A DNA stretch of 64,000 nt from JADLCX01 sp964630785 (lineage in GTDB: Bacteria; Planctomycetota; Phycisphaerae; Phycisphaerales; UBA1924), in contig CAZVZG010000006.1 in NCBI GenBank assembly GCA_964630785.1, forward strand, positions 62,001 through 126,000, given 5' to 3'. Every line of letters begins with the position of its first letter. The first letter of the stretch is position 1. The notes under the pieces are model-generated. The model searched no databases and had not been told where the DNA came from. It saw only the letters and a program-made list of their open reading frames with translations. This document shows positions 18,316 through 27,636 of the stretch, piece after piece. Both the position numbers and the translations under genes were made by a program.

Positions 18316-21300
18316 TCACGGGCAACCGGCGAACCAGGCCTGCAGGAAGACGAAGATGTCCTGCACGCTCACAACGCCGTCCTCGTTGATGTCCTGCTCA
18401 CAAGCGCGGGCGGGCGGGATGTTGGTGATGATCGGATCGGTGTAGAAGGCCTTTGTGGCGATGCGGAAGGCGTACTCGCGATCGCCGCGGAGCCAGCGCG
18501 TGTCGGACTGACGATTGGCGAGCTTGGCACCGTGGGAGATGTGGATGTCCTGGCACCCGCAGAATGTGGTTGGCATCGCGTAGGCGAAGAACGAGCGGGC
18601 GTTGAACGAACCCGCGCCGTCGGCGCCGACCGAGAACCAGTAGTTGGTGCCGCCGGTCAGCGTCCATGGGATGTCCCAGAACTCGAGTTTCACCAGGCGG
18701 TATTCGGCCCCGTCGATCGTGGCGGTTTCGTCGAGCTCGATCACGTCGGTGGGCGTGGCGCGGAATCGGTAGTTGGTCCCCGAGGGCAGTTTGCAACTGT
18801 TGTCGTACACCTCCAGGAAGCCCTGCACCGGCGTGCAGTTGGTCCAGATGTACGCCTCGATCCAGCAGACCTGCTCGGTACGGCAGGGCTTGACGACGAT
18901 GTTGTCGGCGGCACGGCTGAAGATCGCGCGGTTGATGCCCGAAGGGTCGCCGCCGCGGGCCGGGCCGAGGTCGACGGCGCCGTTGTCCCAGATGAGCTGG
19001 CAGTACGAGCCGGTCATCGAGTAGGCCATGTTGGCACAGCCGATGCAGCAGTCGGCGATGCTCTGCCAGGGGTCGTAGCCGGTGACGGTGCATGGGTGGT
19101 CGCCCACGCCCAACGCCTTGTAGGGGACCGAGCCGATCATGTCGTGCGGATCGCCCTCGACACCGACGATGGCCCAGTAAGCCTGGTCGGTGGTGTTGCA
19201 GTCCACCTTGCCCTGGAGCGATACCCAGTATTGCTCGCCGCCGTCAAGAACAAGTTTCTCGTCGCAGAACTCGAAGGCGTAGGTGATGAGCATCTTGCCG
19301 TTGTCGCCCTCGGTCTCGCTGGCGACGTTGCTGGTCTCAAAGACGGCGAAGGGCTCGCCGGCCGGCGCACCGTCGCAGTCGCGGAAGAACTGCAGCCGCG
19401 CGGTCCGCTCGATGGAGTTGGTGAGAATCTGACCGCGGAAGCCGGTGATGCGGTAGAGCAGGCCGGGAGGCAGATAGAAATCGTCGGCAACCCTGGCCGC
19501 AACCGTGCCGCCGTATTGGCTGAGCTGGCCGTTGATGGTGGACTGCATGGGCGCGGCCGCACCGTTGTCCCAGACGCACTGGGATTCGTCGAAGTCGCCG
19601 TCGCCGTCGCAGTCGGGACCGCCCCCGCCGCGGATAAGGTCGCAACTGTCGGGGATGCCGTTGTGGTTGGTATCGTTGGCGAGCACGGTCACGGTCGCGT
19701 CGGCCGTGGCGGTCAGGCCGTCGGGGTCGGTGACGGTCAGCACGACGGGTGTGGAGCCGACGGGGAACTCGCCGGTGTGGTTGAGCCGGTAGGTGAGCTC
19801 CGCCGGCCCGTTGTCCGGGTCGAACGAGCCGTTGTCCACCTGGGCGGGCGTCACGAGCAGCGACACGCAGCCGGTGCGGGCGTCGAGGGTGATGCTGCGG
19901 GCCAGGGCCACCGGCGGATCGTTCGTGCCGGTGATGTTGAGCGTGGCGGTGACGGGCTGGGAGAGGTCGATGCCGCCGTGCTCGGTGCCGCCGTTATCGC
20001 GGGCGCGAACGGTGAACGAGATCGTGCCGCTGGCGTTGGGTGCGGGGGTGTAGGTCAGCGTGCCGGAGTTGCTCACCGCGGGCGGGACACTGAACGCCGC
20101 GGGGTTGCTGACGCCCGAAACGACGTACTCAAGCAGCGTCTGTCCGCTGTCGCCTTCGCCGGGGCTGAACGCGGCGAAGTTGGGAACCACCTGGGCGGGC
20201 GCGTCCTCATTGATGCCCGGGATCGAGTTGAGCGAGACCGCGGGCGGGTCGTTGACGGCGTTCACCGAAACCGTGAAAGTCTGCTGCGCCGACGTGTCGG
20301 CGCCGCCGTGAGCGGTGCCGCCGTTGTCGCGCACACGCACGGTGAACTGCGATGATCCGCTGGCGTTCGCGGCCGTGGTGTAGGTCAGCGAGCCGTCGGG
20401 CGAAACCGCCGGAAGCGCGCCGCCGGCGAAAAGGCCCGGGTTGGTGATGTTGGTGACGGTGTATTCGGCCGTCTGGCCGTCCTCGAACGGCCCGGGGTTG
20501 AAGGCGGACCAACCGGCGACCGTTACTGCGCCCGCGTCCTCGTTGCTCGCGGGTGGGTTGGCCGCGGCGAAGGTCGGAGCGTCGTTGACGTTGGTGATGT
20601 TGATGGTCGCGGTGACGGGTGCCGACGTGTCGGTGCCGCCGTTGGTGGTACCGCCGTTGTCACGCGCGGTCACGGTGAACGTGACCGATCCGCTGGCGTT
20701 GGGCGACGGGGTGTAGGTGAGGGCGCCGTTGTTCGCAACGCTCGGGCCGGCGCTGAACATGGCCGGGTTGGAGACGTCCGCGACGGTGTAGCCGACGAGC
20801 GACTGCGACGATTCGCCGGGTCCGGGGTTGAAACTCGCGAACCCGAAGACGGTCCTGGGTCCACTGTCTTCCATGACCGTGGGGATGGACGTGACGGCCA
20901 CGGTGGGCGCGTCGTTCACGGCCGCGACCGAGATCGTGATGGTCTGCGGGGTGGAGGTGTCGACGCCGCCGCCGGCGGTCCCGCCGTTGTCACGCACGCG
21001 GAGCTGGAAGGTTGAAGAGCCGCTGATGTTGGCGGCCGTCGTGAAGGTCAGCGTGCCGTCGGCGGTGATGGCGGGAATGCTGGAGAACAGGGTCGTATTG
21101 GTCAGGTTGGAGATGGTGTAAGCCAGCACGGACTGGCCGGTCTCGTTGGGTCCGGGATTGAACTGGGCCCACGAAGCGAGCGACTGCGGGCCCTGGTCCT
21201 CGCCGACGGCTACGGTCGCGGCCGCGGTGAACGACGGGGCGTCGTTCACTGGGTTGATCGTGATCGTGAAGGTTTGCGGCACCGAGGTGTCCACACCACC

Positions 21301-23250
21301 AGCGGCGGTCCCGCCGTTGTCACGGACCCGCACGGTGAACGTGGAAGTTCCAAACGCATCGGGCGCGGGCGTGTAAGTCAGCACACCCGACGGGCTGACC
21401 GACGGGTCCGCGGAAAAGAGGGCCGGGTTGGAAACGTTGGAGACCGTGTAGCCGAGCACGGACTGCGTGCTCTCGGTGTTCCCGGCGCCCGCGCTGAAGC
21501 TGGCCCAGTTGTTGATCGTCCGGGCCGAGGCGTCTTCGTTGACCGCGCCGGGATCGACCGCGGCGAAGGTTGGGGCATCGTTCACGGCTTGGACGTTGAT
21601 GGTGAACACCTGGGGCGCGGAGGTATCCTGGCCGCCGTTGTCGGTGCCGCCGTTGTCGCGGGCGACAACCGTGAAAGTGGCCGAGCCGGAGGCGTCGGGC
21701 GCGGGTGTGTACACCAGCGTCCCGTCGGGGGCGACCGTCGGCTGAACGCTGAAGAGCGAAGGATTGCTGACGCCGGAGACCTGGTATCCCAGCAGGGTCT
21801 GCGTGCTTTCGTCCGGGCCGGGATCAAAGCCGGCCCAGTGCGCGATCGACTGTTGCCCGGCGTCCTCGACGATCGGCGCGACCGGAGAGGCCGTGAGGAT
21901 CGGCGCGTCGTTCACCGGCAGGATCACAACGGTGTACGTGTGCGTCTCGGACATGTCCACGCCGCCGTTGGCGGTGCCGCCGTTGTCGCGGACGCGCACC
22001 TCGAAGGTGGCGACGCCGCTGGCGTTGGGCGCGGGCGTGAAGCGGAGAGTGCCGTCGCTCGACACCGAGGGCCACCCGCCCATCGCGAAGAGGTTGGGGT
22101 TCCCGACCGACAGGATGTCGTACTCGGAGACACCCTGGTGCTCGCCGTTGCCGGGGTTGAAGCCGGCCCAGTTGGTGATCGTCCGCTGACCGGAGTCCTC
22201 GAGCGTGGCGGGCGGGTCGTTGGCGGTGAGGACGGGTTCGTCGTTCACGTCGGCGACGTTGATGGTGACCGTGCCGATGTTGGACGCCGCGCTGTAGCGA
22301 TCGAGCACACGGTACGTGAACGTGTCCACCCCGTTGAAATCGGGAGCTGGGATGTACGAGAACGTGCCGTCGGCGTGGAAGTCGAGCGTGCCGTGGCCGA
22401 CGCTCGCCACGAGCGTCGCGGTCTTGGTCTCGCCCGCATCGGGATCCGTGTCGTTGTTGAGCACGCTGCCGGTAGTGACGAACAGCGACTGGTCCTCGAG
22501 CATGTTGAACACGTCGTCAACCGCGGTCGGGGCCGTGTTGGGCGGGCCGACGTGCAGCGTGGCCGAGTGGATGTCGGCCTGCGTTATCGGCACATCGATC
22601 GGGCTGCCGGATGAGTTGATGAGGCTGGTGTACCACCGGGTCTTCGCGTCCTTGACGCCGGCGATGGGGATGTCGGCGATCATCGTCCGCAGCAGCGGGC
22701 TGTCGCTCAGCCGGATTCCGTACCGGAGGATCACGGCGGTGTTGGACTGGTCGTAGGTCGGATACCTGACCTTGGGGTTCTGGTCGCTGACCACGCCGTA
22801 ACCGAGATCGGTCGTCATTGACGACGCGCGGGAACCGGCGATGCGCAGCACGCCGCCGGCGTCCACGAAACTCACGAGCAATCCGGAAGTCGATGACAGG
22901 TTCATCGCGGACGCGCCGTACGGGGTCATGCGACCCAGGTTGGCGGGCAGGCCGGAGTTGTTGAACGCCGAGGCCCCGTTGCTGCTGGTGAAGAACATCC
23001 GCGTGTCCGCGGAGGTCCAGCCCGTGAGGGTCGGCTGATAGGTGACGCCGGCGAGGCCCACGGCGTTGGGCGCGGTGGTGCTCGCCACGACGCGGATGAA
23101 GACGTCGCTCCCGGCCGGCGCAAAGAGCGAATCCGTCCAGTTGACGTTGTCGGTGGAGACCTGGACATCCAGACGGGCGGTCTGGGCCGCCGCGCCTGCG
23201 GCAAGGGAAAACGCGGCCGCGATGCCGGCAATGAGAACGGACTTACACAT
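18316..23250 (-). CDS. Giant exported protein with seven cadherin/Ig-like repeats and dockerin-like tail
   Basis: 1644 residues. The ATG at 23250 has GAGG five bases upstream; the signal peptide is MCKSVLIAGIAAAFSLAAGA plus AAQ. An N-terminal beta-rich domain (about 25-235) is followed by a cadherin-like/Big domain (TAVDDVFNMLEDQSLFVTTG ... VLDRYS). Seven repeats of about 110 residues span residues 336-1109; each begins NDxP, has an ED pair soon after and ends in VRxRDNGGTxxGGxDxS. A HYR-like segment follows, then a Cys-rich domain (CVWDNGAAAPMQSTINGQLS and CQLIWDNGAVDLG). The end is EQDINEDGVVSVQDIFVFLQ then AWFAGCP. It is probably a surface adhesin or cell-cell contact protein that extends on the repeat stalk. 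It is a single-gene unit. Confidence 0.9.
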   Translation of the reverse strand: MCKSVLIAGIAAAFSLAAGAAAQTARLDVQVSTDNVNWTDSLFAPAGSDVFIRVVASTTAPNAVGLAGVTYQPTLTGWTSADTRMFFTSSNGASAFNNSGLPANLGRMTPYGASAMNLSSTSGLLVSFVDAGGVLRIAGSRASSMTTDLGYGVVSDQNPKVRYPTYDQSNTAVILRYGIRLSDSPLLRTMIADIPIAGVKDAKTRWYTSLINSSGSPIDVPITQADIHSATLHVGPPNTAPTAVDDVFNMLEDQSLFVTTGSVLNNDTDPDAGETKTATLVASVGHGTLDFHADGTFSYIPAPDFNGVDTFTYRVLDRYSAASNIGTVTINVADVNDEPVLTANDPPATLEDSGQRTITNWAGFNPGNGEHQGVSEYDILSVGNPNLFAMGGWPSVSSDGTLRFTPAPNASGVATFEVRVRDNGGTANGGVDMSETHTYTVVILPVNDAPILTASPVAPIVEDAGQQSIAHWAGFDPGPDESTQTLLGYQVSGVSNPSLFSVQPTVAPDGTLVYTPAPDASGSATFTVVARDNGGTDNGGQDTSAPQVFTINVQAVNDAPTFAAVDPGAVNEDASARTINNWASFSAGAGNTESTQSVLGYTVSNVSNPALFSADPSVSPSGVLTYTPAPDAFGTSTFTVRVRDNGGTAAGGVDTSVPQTFTITINPVNDAPSFTAAATVAVGEDQGPQSLASWAQFNPGPNETGQSVLAYTISNLTNTTLFSSIPAITADGTLTFTTAANISGSSTFQLRVRDNGGTAGGGVDTSTPQTITISVAAVNDAPTVAVTSIPTVMEDSGPRTVFGFASFNPGPGESSQSLVGYTVADVSNPAMFSAGPSVANNGALTYTPSPNASGSVTFTVTARDNGGTTNGGTDTSAPVTATINITNVNDAPTFAAANPPASNEDAGAVTVAGWSAFNPGPFEDGQTAEYTVTNITNPGLFAGGALPAVSPDGSLTYTTAANASGSSQFTVRVRDNGGTAHGGADTSAQQTFTVSVNAVNDPPAVSLNSIPGINEDAPAQVVPNFAAFSPGEGDSGQTLLEYVVSGVSNPAAFSVPPAVSNSGTLTYTPAPNASGTISFTVRARDNGGTEHGGIDLSQPVTATLNITGTNDPPVALARSITLDARTGCVSLLVTPAQVDNGSFDPDNGPAELTYRLNHTGEFPVGSTPVVLTVTDPDGLTATADATVTVLANDTNHNGIPDSCDLIRGGGGPDCDGDGDFDESQCVWDNGAAAPMQSTINGQLSQYGGTVAARVADDFYLPPGLLYRITGFRGQILTNSIERTARLQFFRDCDGAPAGEPFAVFETSNVASETEGDNGKMLITYAFEFCDEKLVLDGGEQYWVSLQGKVDCNTTDQAYWAIVGVEGDPHDMIGSVPYKALGVGDHPCTVTGYDPWQSIADCCIGCANMAYSMTGSYCQLIWDNGAVDLGPARGGDPSGINRAIFSRAADNIVVKPCRTEQVCWIEAYIWTNCTPVQGFLEVYDNSCKLPSGTNYRFRATPTDVIELDETATIDGAEYRLVKLEFWDIPWTLTGGTNYWFSVGADGAGSFNARSFFAYAMPTTFCGCQDIHISHGAKLANRQSDTRWLRGDREYAFRIATKAFYTDPIITNIPPARACEQDINEDGVVSVQDIFVFLQAWFAGCP
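19924..22245 (-). repeat. Seven tandem repeats of about 330 bases encoding cadherin/Ig-like modules
   Basis: In-frame protein repeats of about 110 residues within the giant exported protein. The DNGGT coding segment recurs almost identically in each unit, whereas the ED-containing starts differ. Confidence 0.85.
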
Positions 23251-23763
23251 CGGAACCTCGTTCGATCAAGCGGGACAAAACGGACTGGACCGGACCCCCC
23301 GGCCCTCGTCGCCTGAGACGTAACGTCAGGGTCCCAAAAAAGTTACGGGAAATCAAGAGCAATTCGAGCGCGGCAGAAGGATGGTCTCCGCGTCGAGTTA
23401 CGGCGCGGGATCAACATCCAACTACTTGGTCGCCAAGCACTTACAATCGTGCGGCAAGAACGGCAATATTCCCCCCATACTTGGGTGTTCACTTTCGGCG
23501 GCTTGATGTCCCGCAATCGTGCCTGGCCGGCTCGATTTCGCAAACGATTCTGTCACAAGAGGTTACGATACTTCAAAGGCGCCGGACTCGTGCGCGTGGA
23601 TGACCGCTTGCTCGGAAAGATCGGCGACGGGTGGGCGGATGTCCCCACCAAATTCTGGGATGGGGGCACCCGAACTTCCGGATTGCCTGGCCAAGGCAGT
23701 CGCGGCCGTATGCTCCCGCCCTGTGCCGCGGGCCGCTGAGGCGCGGCACGCCCGGAAGCGGCC
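23251..23763. other. Intergenic region between divergent genes
   Basis: No gene supported. The stretch from about 23331 to 23480 is more AT-rich than its surroundings and is the likely promoter region. A near-palindrome, CCTGAGACG-T-AACGTCAGG, at 23312-23330 lies about 60 bases upstream of the giant exported protein. Confidence 0.4.
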
Positions 23764-26700
23764 ATGTGGCGGATTTTCATCGATACCGGCGGCACGTTCA
23801 CCGACGCCCTCGGGCTGTCGCCTGGTGGTCGTACCTTTCGGGCCAAGGTGCTCAGCAGCGGTGTACTGCGGGCACGGGTCGTGGAAGTGATCGACGGGCG
23901 GACTGTGCGCCTGGACGAGGCGTGGCACGCGCAGGACGACCTTCCCCGCGGGTGGCGGATGGTGATGCGGGGGCGTGACCCCGCCGGGTCGTTCGAGATC
24001 GCGGGTTACGACAGCCGGTCTTCCACGCTGCGCCTGGCGGCGCCGATCAAGCGGCAGGTCCCGTGCGGGACGATGATTGAGATCGAAAGCGGCGAGGAAG
24101 CGCCGATCGTCGCGGCGCGGCTGATGACGGGAACACCGGGCGACCGGCCGTTGCCGCCAATCTCGATGCGGCTGGCGACCACACGCGGCACCAACGCGCT
24201 GCTCACGGGCGGGGTGTCGCCGATCGCGCTGTTCATCACACGCGGGCTGGGCGACCTGCTGGAGATCGGCACACAGCAACGCCCGGCCGCCGACCTCTTC
24301 GCATTGGACATCCACCAGCCCCGCGCCCTGCACAGGTGCGTGGTGGAAGTGGACGAGCGCCTGAACGCCGATGGGACCGTGTTGAAGCCGCCCGATCTTG
24401 AGGCGCTCGAAGGCGCGGCGCGGCGGGCCTTGGATCAGGGCTTCGAGTGCGCCGCCGTGTCGCTTCTGCACGGCGACATCAACCCGGCGCACGAGCGTGC
24501 GGTGGTGTCGTGCCTGCGCAGGCTTGGCTTCAGGGTGGTCTGCGCTTCGGGAGAAGTCGCGCCGTTCGTGAAACTGCTGCCGCGTGCGCAGACCACCGTG
24601 ATCGAGGCGGCGCTCTCGCCCGTGGTGTCGGACTACTTCCAACGGGTATCGGCGTCGCTACCCGGCGGGCGGCTCGACTCGCTCACCAGCGCGGGCGGGC
24701 TCGTGCCGGCGAGGGCGTTCCGCGCCAAGGACAGCCTCCTGAGCGGGCCGGCGGGCGGGGTCGTGGGCGCCGCGGCGGCGGCGGAATCCGCCGGTGAGCG
24801 CGAGATCGTCGCGTTCGACATGGGCGGCACGAGCACCGACGTCTCACGCTGGGCGGGCCGGCTCGAACACGTCTACGAGCACACGGTCGCGGACGCGACG
24901 CTGGTCGCGCCCGCGGCGGATGTTCACACGGTGGCGGCGGGCGGTGGATCGGTCTGCGACTTCGACGGGGCGGCCCTGGTCGTCGGGCCCGCGAGCGCGG
25001 GGGCCGAACCCGGCCCGGCGTGCTACGGACGCGACGGGCCGCTGACGGTCACGGACGCGCAACTGCTCTCGGGGCGGATCTGGCCGTCGGGCATCGCCGT
25101 GCCTCTGGACGTCGCGGGCGCGGAGCGTGCGCTGGCGGCGCTCGCGGCCCGCATGGGGAACGGCGGCGTGCTTCAGGATCGGGGGCGCGTGCTCGACGGG
25201 CTTTTAGCGGTCGCGGCCGAGCGGATCGCGGGTGCGATCCGCACCGTCTCTACGCGGCGCGGACATGATCCGCATGCGGCCTCGCTCCTGGCCTTCGGCG
25301 GCGCGGGCGGTCAGATCGCCTGCATGGTCGCCGAGCGGCTGGGGATGGCCCGGGTCATCATCCCACCGGACGCGGGCCTGCTCAGCGCCCGCGGTCTCGC
25401 GGCCGCCCGTTTCGAGCGGATCGCCGAGCGACAGGTGCTTTCGCCGCTGGCCGAAGTGGGGGAACAGCTCGATGACCTGGTTGCCGAACTGCGCGACCGG
25501 GCCGCGGGCGAGTTGTCGTCCACGCTCGCGGAGATCGGAGAGGACCCCGAACGGATCGAGCACCGCGCGATCGCGGCGGTGCGCGTGCGTGGGCAGGAAA
25601 CGCCGCTTGAGTTGACGTTCGGGCGCTCATCGGATCTTGCACCGGCGTTCGATCGGGAGTTCCAGCGCGTCTTCGGGTATCGGCCTGAGGGGGAGGGGAG
25701 GGATGCGGGGCGAGAACTGGTCTGGTTGCGCGTTGTTGTGTCGGGCGGCGAACCGATCGGAGGCTTTGCGCCGGCAGGCCCAGAGCAGCGCGACGCATCA
25801 CGGATTATGGGTGCGCAAGACTTGCGTTCGGGCGGACGTTCACACCGGACGGAGGCTTTGCATCGCGACGCGTTGCATGCCGGCGAGACCATTCGCGGCC
25901 CCGCGCTGATCGTCGAGAGCCATTGCACGACCGTGGTCGATGAAGGCTGGGACCTGACGGTGCTGCACGACGGCTCCCTGCGGCTCGACCGTGTGAGCGA
26001 TGCGGCGCGCGGAGCGGCGGGCGCAGGGTCGGGCGCCGGCGCGATCGAGGAGGCCGAGGTCGAGCTTTTCACCGCGCGGATGGAGTCGATCGCCGTCTCG
26101 ATGGGCGAGGCCCTGCGCCGGACAAGTTTCTCGGTGAACGTCAAGGAGCGCCTGGACTACTCGTGCGCCGTGCTCGACGCCCGCGGGCGGCTGGTCGCGT
26201 GCGCGCCGCACGTGCCGGTCCACCTGGGCTCGCTGGGCGTGTGCGTGCGTGAGGTGGTCCGTCGAACAACGATCGCGCAGGGCGATGCCGTGGTGACCAA
26301 CCACCCCGCTTGCGGCGGCTCGCACCTGCCCGACGTGACCGTCATCGGCGGCGCGTTCGACGGTGACGGCCGGGTGATCGGGTATGTCGCGGCGCGGGCG
26401 CACCACGCGGAGATCGGCGGTATCCGACCGGGCTCGATGCCGCCGAACGCGACGCGGCTCGGGGATGAGGGAGTGGTGATTCCCCCAATGCACGTGGTTC
26501 GCTCGGGGGTTCCGGACTTTGCCGGCCTGGAGCGCGTGCTGAGTTCGGGAAAGCACCCCACGCGGGCGTTGCGGGCCAACATCGAGGACATCCGCGCCGC
26601 GATCGCGGCGTGCGCGAACGGCGCGAGCGAGATCGAGGACCTTGTCGCGGCGCACGGGGCCGGCAGGCTCGGCGAAATGCTGGAGGCGATCCAGCGGCGA

Positions 26701-27624
26701 TCGGCGCTCGCCGCGACCGGCGTGGCCCGTGCGCTGGGGCCGATCGACCTCCACCTCAAGGACGAACTGGACGACGGCTCGCCGCTGTGCATCCGCGTCG
26801 TGGCCGCGGGCGATTCATTGACGCTCGACTTCTTGGGCACCGCGGGCGTGCATCCAGGCAACCTCAACGCCACGCCGGCGATCGTCAACTCGTGCGTGCT
26901 GTACGTGACGCGGGTGCTGGCGGGGCGAGAACAGACCAACCGGGCGGGGCGCGGGCTGCCGCTGAACGAGGGGCTCATGCGCCCGGTACGGCTGATCCTG
27001 CCCGAGGGCCTGCTGAATCCGCCGTTCGATCCCGATCTTGATCCGGAGGTACAACCCGCGGTGGTCGGCGGCAACGTCGAGACCAGTCAGCGGCTCGTGA
27101 ACCTGCTGCTCCGCGGGCTCGGGGTGTGCGCCGAGAGCCAGGGGACGATGAACAACCTCATCTTCGGCGATGAGGAGCGTTCGTACTACGAGACGATCTG
27201 CGGCGGCGCGGGTGCGGGCCCGGGCTTCGACGGCGCATCGGCTGTCCACACACACATGACCAACACGCGGATCACCGACCCGGAGGTTCTCGAACGGCGA
27301 TACCCCGTACGGCTTGAAAAGTTCGCCGTGCGCCGCGGCAGCGGCGGGGCGGGCAAACAATGCGGCGGCGACGGGGTGGAGCGAGCGATCCGTTTTCTCG
27401 CGCCCATGAGCCTTTCGCTGCTCACGCAGCGTCGCGTGCGCGGGCCGCGCGGCGGCAACGGCGGCGGACCGGGAATGCCCGGAGAGCAATGGATCGAGAG
27501 GGTGGACGGGCGAACCGAGCGGCTGAAGTCGCTGGATAGCCGCGAGGTCGGGTCGGGCGACCTTGTCGTGGTACGCACACCGGGCGGTGGAGGCTGGGGA
27601 TCGATTCCGGCGGACGCCACGTGA
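23764..27624 (+). CDS. 5-oxoprolinase / hydantoinase A-B fusion
   Basis: ATP-dependent hydrolysis of 5-oxoproline to glutamate, or a related hydantoinase or acetone carboxylase-type reaction. 1286 residues matches full-length fused oxoprolinases. The HyuA half (about 1-690) starts WRIFIDTGGTFTDALG and has FDMGGTSTDVSRW near 350 plus LLAFGGAGGQIACMVAERLG. The HyuB half (about 765-1286) has SVNVKERLDYSCAVLDARGR, VTNHPACGGSHLPDVTVIGG and the terminal glycine-rich TPGGGGWG. The ATG at 23764 is followed at once by conserved sequence, so the start is secure although no strong ribosome-binding site is seen. It is monocistronic and its stop is 12 bases from a convergent gene. Exact substrate uncertain. 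Confidence 0.93.
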   Translation: MWRIFIDTGGTFTDALGLSPGGRTFRAKVLSSGVLRARVVEVIDGRTVRLDEAWHAQDDLPRGWRMVMRGRDPAGSFEIAGYDSRSSTLRLAAPIKRQVPCGTMIEIESGEEAPIVAARLMTGTPGDRPLPPISMRLATTRGTNALLTGGVSPIALFITRGLGDLLEIGTQQRPAADLFALDIHQPRALHRCVVEVDERLNADGTVLKPPDLEALEGAARRALDQGFECAAVSLLHGDINPAHERAVVSCLRRLGFRVVCASGEVAPFVKLLPRAQTTVIEAALSPVVSDYFQRVSASLPGGRLDSLTSAGGLVPARAFRAKDSLLSGPAGGVVGAAAAAESAGEREIVAFDMGGTSTDVSRWAGRLEHVYEHTVADATLVAPAADVHTVAAGGGSVCDFDGAALVVGPASAGAEPGPACYGRDGPLTVTDAQLLSGRIWPSGIAVPLDVAGAERALAALAARMGNGGVLQDRGRVLDGLLAVAAERIAGAIRTVSTRRGHDPHAASLLAFGGAGGQIACMVAERLGMARVIIPPDAGLLSARGLAAARFERIAERQVLSPLAEVGEQLDDLVAELRDRAAGELSSTLAEIGEDPERIEHRAIAAVRVRGQETPLELTFGRSSDLAPAFDREFQRVFGYRPEGEGRDAGRELVWLRVVVSGGEPIGGFAPAGPEQRDASRIMGAQDLRSGGRSHRTEALHRDALHAGETIRGPALIVESHCTTVVDEGWDLTVLHDGSLRLDRVSDAARGAAGAGSGAGAIEEAEVELFTARMESIAVSMGEALRRTSFSVNVKERLDYSCAVLDARGRLVACAPHVPVHLGSLGVCVREVVRRTTIAQGDAVVTNHPACGGSHLPDVTVIGGAFDGDGRVIGYVAARAHHAEIGGIRPGSMPPNATRLGDEGVVIPPMHVVRSGVPDFAGLERVLSSGKHPTRALRANIEDIRAAIAACANGASEIEDLVAAHGAGRLGEMLEAIQRRSALAATGVARALGPIDLHLKDELDDGSPLCIRVVAAGDSLTLDFLGTAGVHPGNLNATPAIVNSCVLYVTRVLAGREQTNRAGRGLPLNEGLMRPVRLILPEGLLNPPFDPDLDPEVQPAVVGGNVETSQRLVNLLLRGLGVCAESQGTMNNLIFGDEERSYYETICGGAGAGPGFDGASAVHTHMTNTRITDPEVLERRYPVRLEKFAVRRGSGGAGKQCGGDGVERAIRFLAPMSLSLLTQRRVRGPRGGNGGGPGMPGEQWIERVDGRTERLKSLDSREVGSGDLVVVRTPGGGGWGSIPADAT

Positions 27625-27636
27625 CGCCGCCGATGG

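Noticed and set aside
18118..20355. A 745-codon plus-strand frame opposite the giant repeat protein, with a second at 21274-22614.
   Set aside because: Antisense shadow of tandem repeats; it crosses the tail and repeat units without any family match.
19924..22245. Regular DNA repeats considered as a CRISPR array.
   Set aside because: Units are about 330 bases, in frame and coding; no spacer structure.
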